Part shown: positions 15,510 to 23,726 of the stretch, one piece after another | Layout of the letters: every line of letters starts with the position of its first letter | Numbering within the stretch: position 1 is the stretch's first letter | Assembly: GCA_947624005.1 (NCBI GenBank) | Contig: CANQHV010000001.1 | Coordinates: 177,432 to 241,431 of the forward strand | Length of the DNA stretch: 64,000 nucleotides | Source: an uncultured Clostridia bacterium | GTDB taxonomy: Bacteria; Bacillota; Clostridia; Christensenellales; Borkfalkiaceae | Direction of reading: 5' to 3' | The notes under the pieces: generated by a model | The model's input: only the letters and a program-made list of their open reading frames with translations | Told to the model about the DNA's origin: nothing | Database searches by the model: none | Made by a program: the position numbers and the translations under genes

Positions 15510-16256
15510 CTATTTATCGTAATTCACAATGGTGGCGAAGTCGAGTTTCAGCGACGCGCCGCCTATAAGCCCGCCGTCAATGTCGGGTTGAGCCATAAGA
15601 CCCTTGCAGTTTTTGGCGTTCATACTGCCGCCGTACTGTATGCGCACTTTTGCCGCCGCCTCGGGGCTGAAAAGCTCGCCTATTCTTTTTCTGATAAACG
15701 CAATGCTGTCCTGCGCCTGTTCGTCGGTTGCGGTTTTGCCCGTTCCGATAGCCCAGACGGGTTCGTAAGCGATAACGGTTTTCGAGATATCTTCGATACC
15801 GCCGAGGTCGATGGTAAGCTGTCTTGAAAGCACCGCGTTGGTTCTGCCCGTTTCGCGTTCTTCAAGCATTTCGCCCACGCAGATAATGGGTGTAATTCCC
15901 GCGCGCAAAGCCGCCTGCGCGCGCATATTTATCGCCTCGTCCGTTTCGCCGAAGTATTGCCGTCTTTCGCTGTGCCCGACAATGACGTATTCAACGCCGT
16001 ATTCTTTAAGCATATCGCACGAAATTTCGCCCGTGTACGCGCCCGAGGGCGCCCAGTGTACGTTTTCCGCGCCGATTTTTATGTTACTGCCTTTTGCAGC
16101 CTCGGTTGCGGCGGGAATTAAAACGGCGGGAACGCAAAGCGCAACGTCGCAGTTCGCGTCTTTTACAAGCGGTATAAGCTCGCGTATAAGCGCCGCGCCG
16201 CTCGCCGCTGTCATATTCATTTTCCAGTTGCCCGCGATAAAGGGTTTTCTTGCCAT
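15510..16256 (-). CDS. tpiA: Triosephosphate isomerase
   Basis: The 248-residue TIM-barrel enzyme interconverts dihydroxyacetone phosphate and glyceraldehyde 3-phosphate. The N-terminal FIAGNWKMN, the catalytic His in VGHSERR, the catalytic Glu in IAYEPVWAIGTGK and the phosphate-binding QYGGSM are all present. I start at ATG 16256, preceded by GAGGAGA; an upstream in-frame start nine codons earlier lacks support. It has its own promoter (16287-16315) and its own terminator (15465-15500), so it is monocistronic although pgk lies upstream on the same strand. Confidence 0.98.
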   Translation of the reverse strand: MARKPFIAGNWKMNMTAASGAALIRELIPLVKDANCDVALCVPAVLIPAATEAAKGSNIKIGAENVHWAPSGAYTGEISCDMLKEYGVEYVIVGHSERRQYFGETDEAINMRAQAALRAGITPIICVGEMLEERETGRTNAVLSRQLTIDLGGIEDISKTVIAYEPVWAIGTGKTATDEQAQDSIAFIRKRIGELFSPEAAAKVRIQYGGSMNAKNCKGLMAQPDIDGGLIGGASLKLDFATIVNYDK

Positions 16257-16286
16257 AACTTTCTCCTCAATAAATTTTACCAAAAT

Positions 16287-16315
16287 ATTATATCACAATT
16301 AATTTGCGATTGCAA
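16287..16315 (-). promoter_or_regulatory. Promoter of tpiA
   Basis: Minus-strand TTGCAA (16310-16315), 17 bases, TATAAT (16287-16292). Confidence 0.8.
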
Positions 16316-16390
16316 CCGCCCGCAGATAAAATGTCGTGCAACGCAAAAAAAATTCCCCGTCGGAATACCGTCGGGGAAGATAAATTTTTA

Positions 16391-17701
16391 TTATTTTTTG
16401 TCGTTGAGGCAGGCGATGCCGGGAAGAACCTTGCCCTCGAACAGTTCGAGCGACGCGCCGCCGCCCGTCGAAATATGGGTGACTTTATCCGCAAAGCCGA
16501 GTTGCTGAACCGCCGCCGCGCTGTCGCCGCCGCCTATAATGGTGGTGCATTTGCCGTACACGTCCGCAAGAGCCTGCGCCACCGCGATAGTGCCCTTTGC
16601 AAGTACGGGGTTTTCGAATACGCCCATAGGACCGTTCCAGATAACCGACTTCGCTTTCTTTATGCGGCTTGCGTAAAGCTCGCGGGTTTTTTCGCCGATA
16701 TCCATACCCATTTTGTCCGCGGGAATTTTGTCGGCGGCAACCGTTTCGACATCTACGGGCGCGTCGATGGGGTCGGGGAAAGCCGAGCAGACGACCGCGT
16801 CTACGGGCAGAAGAAGTTCTTTGCCCGCCTTTTCGGCTTTTGCCATCATTTCGCGGCAGTAGTCGATTTTTTCTTCGTCCAAAAGCGATTTGCCCACTTC
16901 GTAGCCCTTTGCTTTAAGGAAGGTGTACGCCATACCGCCGCCGATTATAAGCGTGTCGCACTTTTCGAGAAGATTTGAAATAACGTTAAGCTTGTCGGCA
17001 ACTTTCGCGCCGCCGAGAATAGCGACGAAAGGACGTTTGGGGTTTTCGAGCGTGTCCGCCATAACCGAAAGTTCTTTTTCTATGAGGAAGCCGCAGACCG
17101 CGGTTTTGATAATGCCGTATTCGACGATAGCGGCGGTGGAAGCGTGCGAGCGGTGCGCCGTTCCGAACGCGTCGTTCACATAAATTTCGGCGTCGCGCGC
17201 AAGCGCCTTGCAGAATCCCTCGTCCTTTTTTTCTTCTTCCCAATGGAAGCGGAGATTTTCGAGGAGTACGGCCTCGCCGTTTTTAAGCGCGTCGCGTTTA
17301 GCCGAGGCGTCTGGTCCGATAACGTCTTTCGCGAAAATAACCTTACCGCCCAAAAGTTCGGAAAGTCTTTTAGCCACGGGCGCAAGCGTAAGCTTTACGG
17401 GTTCGTCCTTTTTCGCCTTTTCGATAACGGCTTCTTTCGTGGTTTCGCCCGCGTCGACTTTTTTCTGGTCTTTCTTGTTAAGCTTAACCTCGTCCGAGAA
17501 AATCGAGTGAGGTTTGCCCATATGCGAGCAAAGCGTGACTTTCGCGCCCGCGTCAAGCAGATATTTGATGGTGGGAAGCGCGCCGATAATTCTGTTTTCG
17601 TCCGTAATCGCGCCGTCTTTCATGGGCACGTTAAAGTCGCAACGTACAAGCACTTTTTTGCCTTTAAGGTCTTTAAGGTCCTTGACCGACATCTTGTTCA
17701 T
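16391..17701 (-). CDS. pgk: Phosphoglycerate kinase
   Basis: The 436-residue glycolytic kinase transfers phosphate from 1,3-bisphosphoglycerate to ADP. The N-terminal substrate-binding [14 protein letters not shown] and the C-terminal nucleotide-binding region ([10 protein letters not shown] and the GGGDSAAAV loop) are intact. It is longer than typical bacterial Pgk (about 395). An insertion of lysine-rich sequence near residues 60-85 ([18 protein letters not shown]) accounts for much of this and occurs in other clostridial enzymes. I start at ATG 17701 after an AAGGAG at 17712-17717. The open frame runs 97 codons further up, but through tandem repeats and the promoter, so that extension is not real. 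Confidence 0.97.
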   Translation of the reverse strand: MNKMSVKDLKDLKGKKVLVRCDFNVPMKDGAITDENRIIGALPTIKYLLDAGAKVTLCSHMGKPHSIFSDEVKLNKKDQKKVDAGETTKEAVIEKAKKDEPVKLTLAPVAKRLSELLGGKVIFAKDVIGPDASAKRDALKNGEAVLLENLRFHWEEEKKDEGFCKALARDAEIYVNDAFGTAHRSHASTAAIVEYGIIKTAVCGFLIEKELSVMADTLENPKRPFVAILGGAKVADKLNVISNLLEKCDTLIIGGGMAYTFLKAKGYEVGKSLLDEEKIDYCREMMAKAEKAGKELLLPVDAVVCSAFPDPIDAPVDVETVAADKIPADKMGMDIGEKTRELYASRIKKAKSVIWNGPMGVFENPVLAKGTIAVAQALADVYGKCTTIIGGGDSAAAVQQLGFADKVTHISTGGGASLELFEGKVLPGIACLNDKK

Positions 17702-17738
17702 AGAAAAATAAACTCCTTGTAAATTTAGTTCGTACATA

Positions 17739-17766
17739 ATTATAAATAAAAAAATATAAAAGTCAA
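17739..17766 (-). promoter_or_regulatory. Promoter of pgk
   Basis: Minus-strand TTGACT (17761-17766), 16 bases of almost pure A/T, TATAAT (17739-17744). Confidence 0.8.
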
Positions 17767-17843
17767 CCGATTGCGGGCGCGGGTGCATATTTCCGCTTGA
17801 ACGGAACGGAAGATTGGCAGTAGCGGCGGCTTTGTGGGGCGGC

Positions 17844-18011
17844 GGTTGAAAAGATACCCCGCTCAAGCGTAAGGCTTGTTGATTGGAGCGGAAGTCGGGC
17901 AAGAGCGGTTGTTGAAAAGATACGCCGCTCAAGCGTAAGGCTTGTTTGATTGGAACGGAAGTCGGGCAAGAGCGGTTGTTGAAAAGATACATCGCTCAAG
18001 CGTAAGGCTTG
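17844..18011. repeat. Tandem repeat, about 66-bp unit, 2.6 copies
   Basis: Units at 17844-17906 (63 bp), 17907-17973 (67 bp) and 17974-18011 (partial, 38 bp). Each begins GGTTG(TTG)AAAAGATAC, continues with CGCTCAAGCGTAAGGCTTG and, in full units, ends CGGAAGTCGGGCAAGAGC. The CAAGC-GTAAG-GCTTG core is a small hairpin. A decayed further copy may lie at about 17790-17843. It fills the gap between divergent pgk and tyrA and is not protein-coding. A diverged single copy of part of the unit is at 61327-61354 in the opposite orientation. Confidence 0.85.
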
Positions 18012-18038
18012 ATATTGTAAAAAATTAATATGAAATCC

Positions 18039-18067
18039 TTGAAATAATCGTCGGGGTGTGATATAAT
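18039..18067 (+). promoter_or_regulatory. Promoter of the tyrA cluster
   Basis: TTGAAA (18039-18044), 17 bases, TATAAT (18062-18067), just after the tandem repeat. Confidence 0.8.
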
Positions 18068-18110
18068 GACAATCGGCGGTATATTTTAAAAAACCGCGGA
18101 AGGTGCGTAT

Positions 18111-18971
18111 ATGAAAATCTGTATTGCGGGTCTGGGACTTATAGGCGGTTCGCTTGCGCTTGCGCTTAAACGCGCGGGTTATAAAGTCTGCGGTTACAAC
18201 CGTACCCGCGAAAAGCTTGACTACGCGCTGTCGCACGGCGTGGTAGACGAAGCGGCGGACGGTTTTTCGGACTTCGACGTCGTTTTCGTCGCGCTTCCGC
18301 CCGAGGCGTGCGTAAATTTCATAAATTCCGCGAACTTCAAAGACGGCGCGGTTGTCGCCGACATATGCGGCGTAAAAAGGCGGCTCGAACTCGAAGTCTA
18401 CTCTCGCCCGCGCAACTTTTTCTACGTCGGTTGCCACCCGATGGCGGGCAAAGAGGTTTCGGGCGTCGAAAACGCCTGCGCCGACCTTTTCGACAAGGCG
18501 AGTATGGTAATAACGACTTGCGAAAAGACCGACCCCGCCGCAAAAGAAAAGATAATAAAGCTTACCCGCGATATGGGCTTTGCCTGCGTCGTGGAGTGTT
18601 CGGCGGCGGCGCACGATAAAAAAATAGCGTACACCAGCCAATTGCCGCACGTGCTTTCGAACGCGTACGCGTCCTCGCCCTCGATAAAATCGAGCCTCGG
18701 TTTTACGGGCGGAAGTTTCGACGATATGACGCGTATAGCGGGCGTGGACGAGGTCGGTTGGTCGTCGCTGTACGTTATAAACGGCGAAAATCTCGCCGAG
18801 GAAATCACGACGGTAATACGCGCGCTCGAAAGAATAAAAGAAGCCGTGCAGTCGGGTGACAAAAAGGCGCTTGCGCAAGTTCTCGCCGACAATAAATCGG
18901 CGTATGTAAGCGGCGAAAGGTCGCTTTCTTCGCCCGAATTCAAAATAACGCAACTAAAAAAGAACAAATGA
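18111..18971 (+). CDS. tyrA: Prephenate dehydrogenase
   Basis: The 286-residue enzyme has an N-terminal NAD-binding Rossmann fold (IAGLGLIGGS at residues 4-13) and a helical C-terminal half with the conserved YVGCHPMAGKE and the SQLPHVLSNA helix. It oxidatively decarboxylates prephenate to hydroxyphenylpyruvate for tyrosine synthesis. No C-terminal ACT domain is present, so feedback control by tyrosine through ACT is not expected. Other aromatic genes are not adjacent. Its stop overlaps the start of the next gene by four bases, and it heads a plus-strand run reaching yhbY. Confidence 0.94.
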   Translation: MKICIAGLGLIGGSLALALKRAGYKVCGYNRTREKLDYALSHGVVDEAADGFSDFDVVFVALPPEACVNFINSANFKDGAVVADICGVKRRLELEVYSRPRNFFYVGCHPMAGKEVSGVENACADLFDKASMVITTCEKTDPAAKEKIIKLTRDMGFACVVECSAAAHDKKIAYTSQLPHVLSNAYASSPSIKSSLGFTGGSFDDMTRIAGVDEVGWSSLYVINGENLAEEITTVIRALERIKEAVQSGDKKALAQVLADNKSAYVSGERSLSSPEFKITQLKKNK

Positions 18972-19369
18972 AAGGTTTTCTGACAATAGCCTCGGAAGGC
19001 GCAAACTATTCCGAAGAAATAACCGTCCCCGCCGAAATCGACGCGCTGGGCGGCGCGGTGCGCGTCGCCTACTATCTCGACGGCGACAAATGCCTTTTGA
19101 CAGTTGCGGGCGACACGGTTACGCAGTACAGAAAGGGCGGAATAGACACCGTATTGAAATTCGTCGCGGGCGCGGAAACGCCGTGTACTGTTTCGTCGGG
19201 CGGGCTTGAAACGCATTTCAGCGCATACACCGAAAGACTGTTATACAAGGAAACGGTCGGGGGCTTTACCCTCGATATACGCTATAAAAGCGAAATAAAC
19301 GGGGTCGTCCGTTTGAAAATAAAAACGACGTGCGCCGAAACGGGCGCAAAGGAGATTTATGAAGATTGA
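18968..19369 (+). CDS. DUF1934 (YwiB-like) beta-barrel protein
   Basis: A 133-residue protein, mostly alternating beta-strand sequence, starting GFLTIASEGANYSEEI and containing a YRKGG and a YTERLLYKE segment as in DUF1934/YwiB proteins. These have a lipocalin-like barrel and no assigned function. Its ATG overlaps the tyrA stop and its end overlaps the next gene by 11 bases, so all three are translated together. Assignment rests on overall resemblance and size. Confidence 0.7.
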   Translation: MKGFLTIASEGANYSEEITVPAEIDALGGAVRVAYYLDGDKCLLTVAGDTVTQYRKGGIDTVLKFVAGAETPCTVSSGGLETHFSAYTERLLYKETVGGFTLDIRYKSEINGVVRLKIKTTCAETGAKEIYED

Positions 19370-20009
19370 ATATCTCGGGCATTCTTGCTTCAAACTGACC
19401 GAAAGCACGGGTACAAGCGTAGTATGCGACCCGTACGGCGCAGAAGTGGGTTATAAAATGCCCGCGGTAAAGGCGGACCTCGTCACCGTATCGCACAACC
19501 ATTTCGACCATAACGCCGTAAAAAACGTCGGCGGAAAGCCCAAAGTACTCGACGGCGACTGCAACCTCGACTTCAACGGCGTGAAAATCACGGCTATAAA
19601 GTCTTTTCACGACGGGGTACGCGGTAAAAAGCGCGGCGAAAACACGATTTTCAAATTCCGAATGGACGGTATCGATATCTGCCACCTCGGCGACCTCGGC
19701 GAGGCGTGTTCGCCCGAGCTTATCGAGCTTATTCTGCCCGTAAACGTTCTTTTGATACCCGTCGGCGGCAATTACACCATCGACGCGGAAATGGCGAAAG
19801 AATATGTCGAGCGCATTATGCCCGAGGTGGTAATTCCGATGCATTACCGCACGAAAGACTGCAAGATAGATATCGACAAGGCGGACGACTTTCTGGAAAT
19901 GTTCGACGAAGAAGAAATATACGACGACGGCAACAGCGAAATAGAGTTTGCGCGCAGCGACTTCGACAATTCGCCCGACACGCGCGTTATAGTATTGAGG
20001 AGAGAGTGA
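19359..20009 (+). CDS. UlaG-like metallo-beta-lactamase-fold hydrolase
   Basis: The 216-residue protein begins with MKIEYLGHSC, typical of UlaG-type MBL proteins. The metal-binding HxHxDH motif is at residues 46-51 (HNHFDH), with further ligands in the HLGDLG and MHYRTK segments. Such enzymes hydrolyse phosphoester or lactone substrates; the substrate here is unknown. It lies between the DUF1934 gene and the Rho-like gene, overlapping both (one base with the latter as TGATG). Confidence 0.88.
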   Translation: MKIEYLGHSCFKLTESTGTSVVCDPYGAEVGYKMPAVKADLVTVSHNHFDHNAVKNVGGKPKVLDGDCNLDFNGVKITAIKSFHDGVRGKKRGENTIFKFRMDGIDICHLGDLGEACSPELIELILPVNVLLIPVGGNYTIDAEMAKEYVERIMPEVVIPMHYRTKDCKIDIDKADDFLEMFDEEEIYDDGNSEIEFARSDFDNSPDTRVIVLRRE

Positions 20010-21355
20010 TGCAGGTCCGCCCCGAAGAATTGCTTGACAATATATTGGGCAGGCTCAACCGTAAAACCATACACGAATTAAGGCAGATAGGTCGGGTATG
20101 CGGCGTATTCCGCCCCGCGGACGGCAAAAAAGAGCGTATAATCGACGACCTTGCCAAAATCGCGCGCGGGGAACTTCAACCCGCGCCCCGAACCAACCGC
20201 GGCGCGCCCCCCAAGTCCGACGAATACGACAGACAGCTCGTCGCCGATTTCGAAAGGTGCAGGGCGTGCTTTATCGCGGCGGAAAACGGCGGCGACGGGG
20301 CTTACACGCTTACCCTTTCGGACGCGGTCGAGGACGTAGACGGCTTCGGGATACTGTATAAGTCGGGAAAAAACTATTTTCTCGCTTCAAGCGGCGGCGG
20401 CTTTTCGCGCGAGGACGTATTCGTTGACGAATCGTTCGTAACCCGCTTCAATCTGAAAGAGGGCGACAAAATAGTCGGCGCGGCGCGCAAAAAAGAGGGC
20501 AAAACCGCGGGGCTTTCCGCGATTTCATCGGTCAACGGCGGCGCGCCCGAAGAGTGCCTTAAAAGACCCGATTTCGACAAATTGCCCCCCGAATATGCCT
20601 CGGTTAAGCTCAATTTAAGCGGAATGGGCGCGGCGGGTAAACTTATAGATTTATGCGCTCCGCTCGCGCTCGGACAGCGCGGAATAATAGCGGGGGAAAA
20701 AAGGACGGGCGCGACTACGCTCTGCCTTGCAATCGCCCGCGAGATAAGCGAAAAATATCGGGATATAAGCCTTGTTTTGCTTTTGACGGGGGCAAGACCC
20801 GAAGAAGTTTCGCTCTTTTCCGAAATAGGCGCGCAGCTTTTTTATTCGACGTTCGACAAAAGCGACGAGGAAAAAACGGCGCTTTCTTCGCTTGCCCTCG
20901 AATACGCGAAGCGCAGAACGGAAGCAGGCAATAATACCGTGCTTATATGCGACGGGCTGACCCGTCTTAACCGCGCGTTCGTAAATCTTGCGCGCGTCGG
21001 CGGCGATTCGTCCACGGGCGCGAAAAAATTTATGTCCTGCGCCAAGGCGTGCGGCGGCTGTTCGCTTACGGTGATAGCCACCGTTTTAAAAGGCGCGGGC
21101 GGCGCGGACGGCGATTTTTACGACGAAATTTCCGAGGCGTGCAATTGGCAGGTAAGCCTTTCGGAGGAATTGCGTCTTAAAAGGCAATTTCCCGCAATCG
21201 ATATTGTAAATTCCTATTCGGCAAGCGCCGAAAAGGTAAATTCCGAAGCCGAGGCGGCAAAACTTTCCTCTCTTTTGAAAGCCGACCCCGCAAAAGCCGT
21301 GGAACTTGCGAATATTGACGGAGTATATAGCGACTTTTTGGATAAAATAAAGTAG
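20009..21355 (+). CDS. rho: Rho-like protein with degraded ATPase motifs
   Basis: The 448-residue protein matches transcription termination factor Rho along its length. It has an N-terminal helical RhoN region (KTIHELRQIGRVCGV), an OB-fold with DGFGIL and VTRFNLKEGD, and a RecA-type motor with RPEEVS, DGLTRLNRA and RQFPAID. Two catalytic motifs are broken. The P-loop reads GEKRTGATT (229-237) with A235 in place of the essential lysine, and the DERPEEV motif reads TGARPEEV, so the catalytic glutamate is A262 and the preceding Asp is G261. It may bind RNA without efficient ATP hydrolysis. A canonical Rho could exist elsewhere in the genome. I start at ATG 20009; the frame extends upstream inside the hydrolase gene. 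Confidence 0.85.
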   Translation: MQVRPEELLDNILGRLNRKTIHELRQIGRVCGVFRPADGKKERIIDDLAKIARGELQPAPRTNRGAPPKSDEYDRQLVADFERCRACFIAAENGGDGAYTLTLSDAVEDVDGFGILYKSGKNYFLASSGGGFSREDVFVDESFVTRFNLKEGDKIVGAARKKEGKTAGLSAISSVNGGAPEECLKRPDFDKLPPEYASVKLNLSGMGAAGKLIDLCAPLALGQRGIIAGEKRTGATTLCLAIAREISEKYRDISLVLLLTGARPEEVSLFSEIGAQLFYSTFDKSDEEKTALSSLALEYAKRRTEAGNNTVLICDGLTRLNRAFVNLARVGGDSSTGAKKFMSCAKACGGCSLTVIATVLKGAGGADGDFYDEISEACNWQVSLSEELRLKRQFPAIDIVNSYSASAEKVNSEAEAAKLSSLLKADPAKAVELANIDGVYSDFLDKIK

Positions 21356-22636
21356 ATGGCAGATAAAAATTTATTTACCGACAAAGTAAAAATAACTGTA
21401 AAATCGGGCGACGGCGGCGACGGAATGAATTCGTTCAAGTCGTATAAAGGCAAGCCCGCCTGCGGTCCCGACGGCGGCGACGGCGGCGACGGCGGCGCGG
21501 TATACGTCGTTGCGGACGGGTCTTTGTCGGACCTTCTTTTTTACCGTTTCACCACCAAATTCACGGCGGGTGACGGCGAGCGCGGCGGAAGCAACAAACG
21601 CTTCGGCAAGCGCGGCGGCGACGTCGTTTTGAAAGTGCCCGTCGGCACAATCGTAAAAGACGCCGAAACGGGCGTCGTGATTTCGGATATGTTCTGCGAC
21701 GGCGAAAAAAAGCTTATCGCCGAGGGCGGCAGGGGCGGTAAGGGCAACGTCCGCTTTACCACGGCGACGCGGCACGCGCCCAACTTCGCGCAAAAAGGCG
21801 AAAAAACAAGCGCGCATACGCTTATTCTCGAACTCAAAGTAATAGCCGACGTGGGCATAATAGGCTTTCCCAACGTAGGCAAAAGCACTTTGCTTTCCAA
21901 AATTTCCGCGGCGAAACCCAAAATCGCCGATTATCATTTTACCACTCTTTCACCCAATCTCGGCGTAGTTTCGTACTACGACGACTCGTTTGTCGCCGCG
22001 GACATTCCGGGGCTTATCGAGGGCGCGTCTGCGGGCGCGGGGTTGGGTCACGACTTTTTAAGGCATATCGAGCGCACGCGTATGCTTTTGCACGTCGTGG
22101 ATATTTCGGGCGTCGAGGGCAGAAATCCCGTCGACGACTTCGTAAAAATCAACGCCGAACTTTCGGGGTACAGCAAAAAACTCGCCGCGTTGCCGCAGAT
22201 TATAGCCCTTAACAAATCGGACGGTTACGACGCGGAGAAAAACGCGGCGGCGTTTATAAAAAAATACGGAAAAAAATACAAAATTTTTTCGATTTCCGCC
22301 ATAAAAGGCGAGGGGTTGAACGAATTGCTTTCCGCAATATGCGAAACGCTTAAAACCCTGCCGCCCGTCGGGCGCGTGGAAAGCGACGAAAACTTCACAT
22401 ACAGAAAGCCCGCCGACCTCGGCTTTGAAATTTACGAGGACGACGGCGCGTTCGTGGTGGTGGGGTCGCTTGTCGATATGCTGTGCCGTAACGTCGCTTT
22501 GAACGACGCGGACTCTATGGCTTATTTTCAGAAGATTCTGCGCGAAAAGGGCGTTATAGAAAAGCTTAAAGAACTCGGCGCAAAAGAAAACGACACCGTT
22601 ATAATAGGCGATGTCGAATTTGATTTCATACCTTAA
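21356..22636 (+). CDS. obgE: GTPase Obg
   Basis: The 426-residue protein has the glycine-rich Obg domain at the N-terminus (GGDGGDGGAVYVVAD) and a central GTPase domain with GFPNVGKST (G1), DIPGLIEGA (G3) and NKSD (G4). A C-terminal OCT domain (FEIYEDDGAFVVVG) marks the Firmicute form. Obg acts in 50S ribosome assembly and stress responses. It starts on the base after the Rho-like gene's stop and is followed by yhbY, another 50S-associated factor. Confidence 0.97.
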   Translation: MADKNLFTDKVKITVKSGDGGDGMNSFKSYKGKPACGPDGGDGGDGGAVYVVADGSLSDLLFYRFTTKFTAGDGERGGSNKRFGKRGGDVVLKVPVGTIVKDAETGVVISDMFCDGEKKLIAEGGRGGKGNVRFTTATRHAPNFAQKGEKTSAHTLILELKVIADVGIIGFPNVGKSTLLSKISAAKPKIADYHFTTLSPNLGVVSYYDDSFVAADIPGLIEGASAGAGLGHDFLRHIERTRMLLHVVDISGVEGRNPVDDFVKINAELSGYSKKLAALPQIIALNKSDGYDAEKNAAAFIKKYGKKYKIFSISAIKGEGLNELLSAICETLKTLPPVGRVESDENFTYRKPADLGFEIYEDDGAFVVVGSLVDMLCRNVALNDADSMAYFQKILREKGVIEKLKELGAKENDTVIIGDVEFDFIP

Positions 22637-22660
22637 ATTTACACAAAAAGGTCAATATAT

Positions 22661-22957
22661 ATGCTCACTTCCAAACAACGCAGCAAACTCCGCAGTCTTG
22701 CGGCAAATCTTTCGCCCGTCGCGCAGGTCGGCAAAGACGGCATAGGCGACAATCTTTTAAAGGCGGTTTCGGCGTGCCTCGACAAATACGAACTCGTAAA
22801 AATTCAGGTGCTTGAAAACGCGCCCGACGCGCCTTTCGACACTGTTGAAACGCTTGCCGCCGCCCTTGGCGCAATCCCCGTAACGGTTATAGGCAGAAAG
22901 GGCGTTTTGTACAGACGTTCGACCGCTCCCGACGTAAAGCACATCGAACTCAATTGA
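22661..22957 (+). CDS. yhbY: CRM-domain RNA-binding protein YhbY
   Basis: The 98-residue protein is a single CRM domain: it starts LTSKQRSKLRSLA, has the VQVGKDG-like AQVGKDGIGDN loop and ends with GRKGVLYRRS. YhbY binds pre-50S ribosomal particles, and the obg-yhbY-nadD-yqeK-rsfS order is widely conserved in Firmicutes. Its last eight bases overlap the end of a convergent membrane-protein gene. Confidence 0.94.
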   Translation: MLTSKQRSKLRSLAANLSPVAQVGKDGIGDNLLKAVSACLDKYELVKIQVLENAPDAPFDTVETLAAALGAIPVTVIGRKGVLYRRSTAPDVKHIELN

Positions 22958-23690
22958 CGACGAGCGCAACTGCCGCAAGCAACAGCAGTATCCCGCCCGA
23001 AACTATATAGTAAACGGGGAAGTAGGTGAAGTAGCTCAACGCAAGCAGCGCAATGCCCGACCAGAACAGCGGCGCGCACAGTTTTCTTGAAAACCGCGCG
23101 CGGATTTTAGTCCAGACGCCCACTTTTTTCGCCCCCTCGTAAACGTATTTTTCGGGCAGCATTTTCTTTTCTTTCAACAGATTGTAAACGTTGTCCACCG
23201 TGCAGATTTCTATTCCGAAATTCGCGCACAGTTCCGCGGCTTCGGGGCTTGCTTTACAGCAATATATAACCTTTTTAAGCTCGGTGCGGCTCTTTATGAC
23301 CGCCGCCGCGTCGTCCTCGGTGATGGGGCTCATTTTAAAACAGAAATAGTGCGTACGCTCGGCGAAATTCAGCCTTTTTCCGCTTATTTTCGCGCCCTCG
23401 CCGAAAGCCTTTTTAAACAGGTTTCTGACGTAGATATCGCTTGAAAGCGAAAGGTGGAGCGAAAGCAGTTTTTTTTCTTTTTCGTCGCGCGAAACAAGCA
23501 GTTTTCTGTTATGTCTGCCGCTTATGTATAAAAACGCAAGCGCGCCGAACAGAAACAGGGCGCAAGCGGCGAAAGCAAGCGCCACCCATACGTTTTTGGT
23601 GTAAAAGCGTATCGCCGTAAAAAACAGCAAAAACGCGCATACGCCCGCAAACAAAGTGTCTAAAACCAAAGGCAAATCTATTCTTCTCAT
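22950..23690 (-). CDS. Membrane protein of unknown function
   Basis: A 246-residue protein with two N-terminal transmembrane helices (about residues 7-29 and 33-55), a soluble cytoplasmic middle of roughly 130 residues, and two C-terminal helices (about 203-245). The middle segment has a ERTHYFCFKMS and DDAAAVIKSRTELKKVIYC pattern that could be a small Rossmann-like or restriction-endonuclease-like fold, but I cannot name it. I start at ATG 23690; the larger open frame upstream is antisense to nadD. It is convergent with yhbY (8-bp overlap of 3' ends) and interrupts the otherwise conserved yhbY-nadD block. Confidence 0.7.
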   Translation of the reverse strand: MRRIDLPLVLDTLFAGVCAFLLFFTAIRFYTKNVWVALAFAACALFLFGALAFLYISGRHNRKLLVSRDEKEKKLLSLHLSLSSDIYVRNLFKKAFGEGAKISGKRLNFAERTHYFCFKMSPITEDDAAAVIKSRTELKKVIYCCKASPEAAELCANFGIEICTVDNVYNLLKEKKMLPEKYVYEGAKKVGVWTKIRARFSRKLCAPLFWSGIALLALSYFTYFPVYYIVSGGILLLLAAVALVVN

Positions 23691-23726
23691 ATGTAGGTTA
23701 TTGACGCGGAAAACACAGTTCAAACC

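Noticed and set aside
17702..17992. 97-codon N-terminal extension of pgk
   Set aside because: It reads through the promoter and the tandem repeat. The conserved Pgk N-terminus begins at 17701 with a ribosome-binding site.
17844..18011. Possible CRISPR array
   Set aside because: Only 2.6 units, the whole unit is repeated with no unique spacers, and no cas genes are present.
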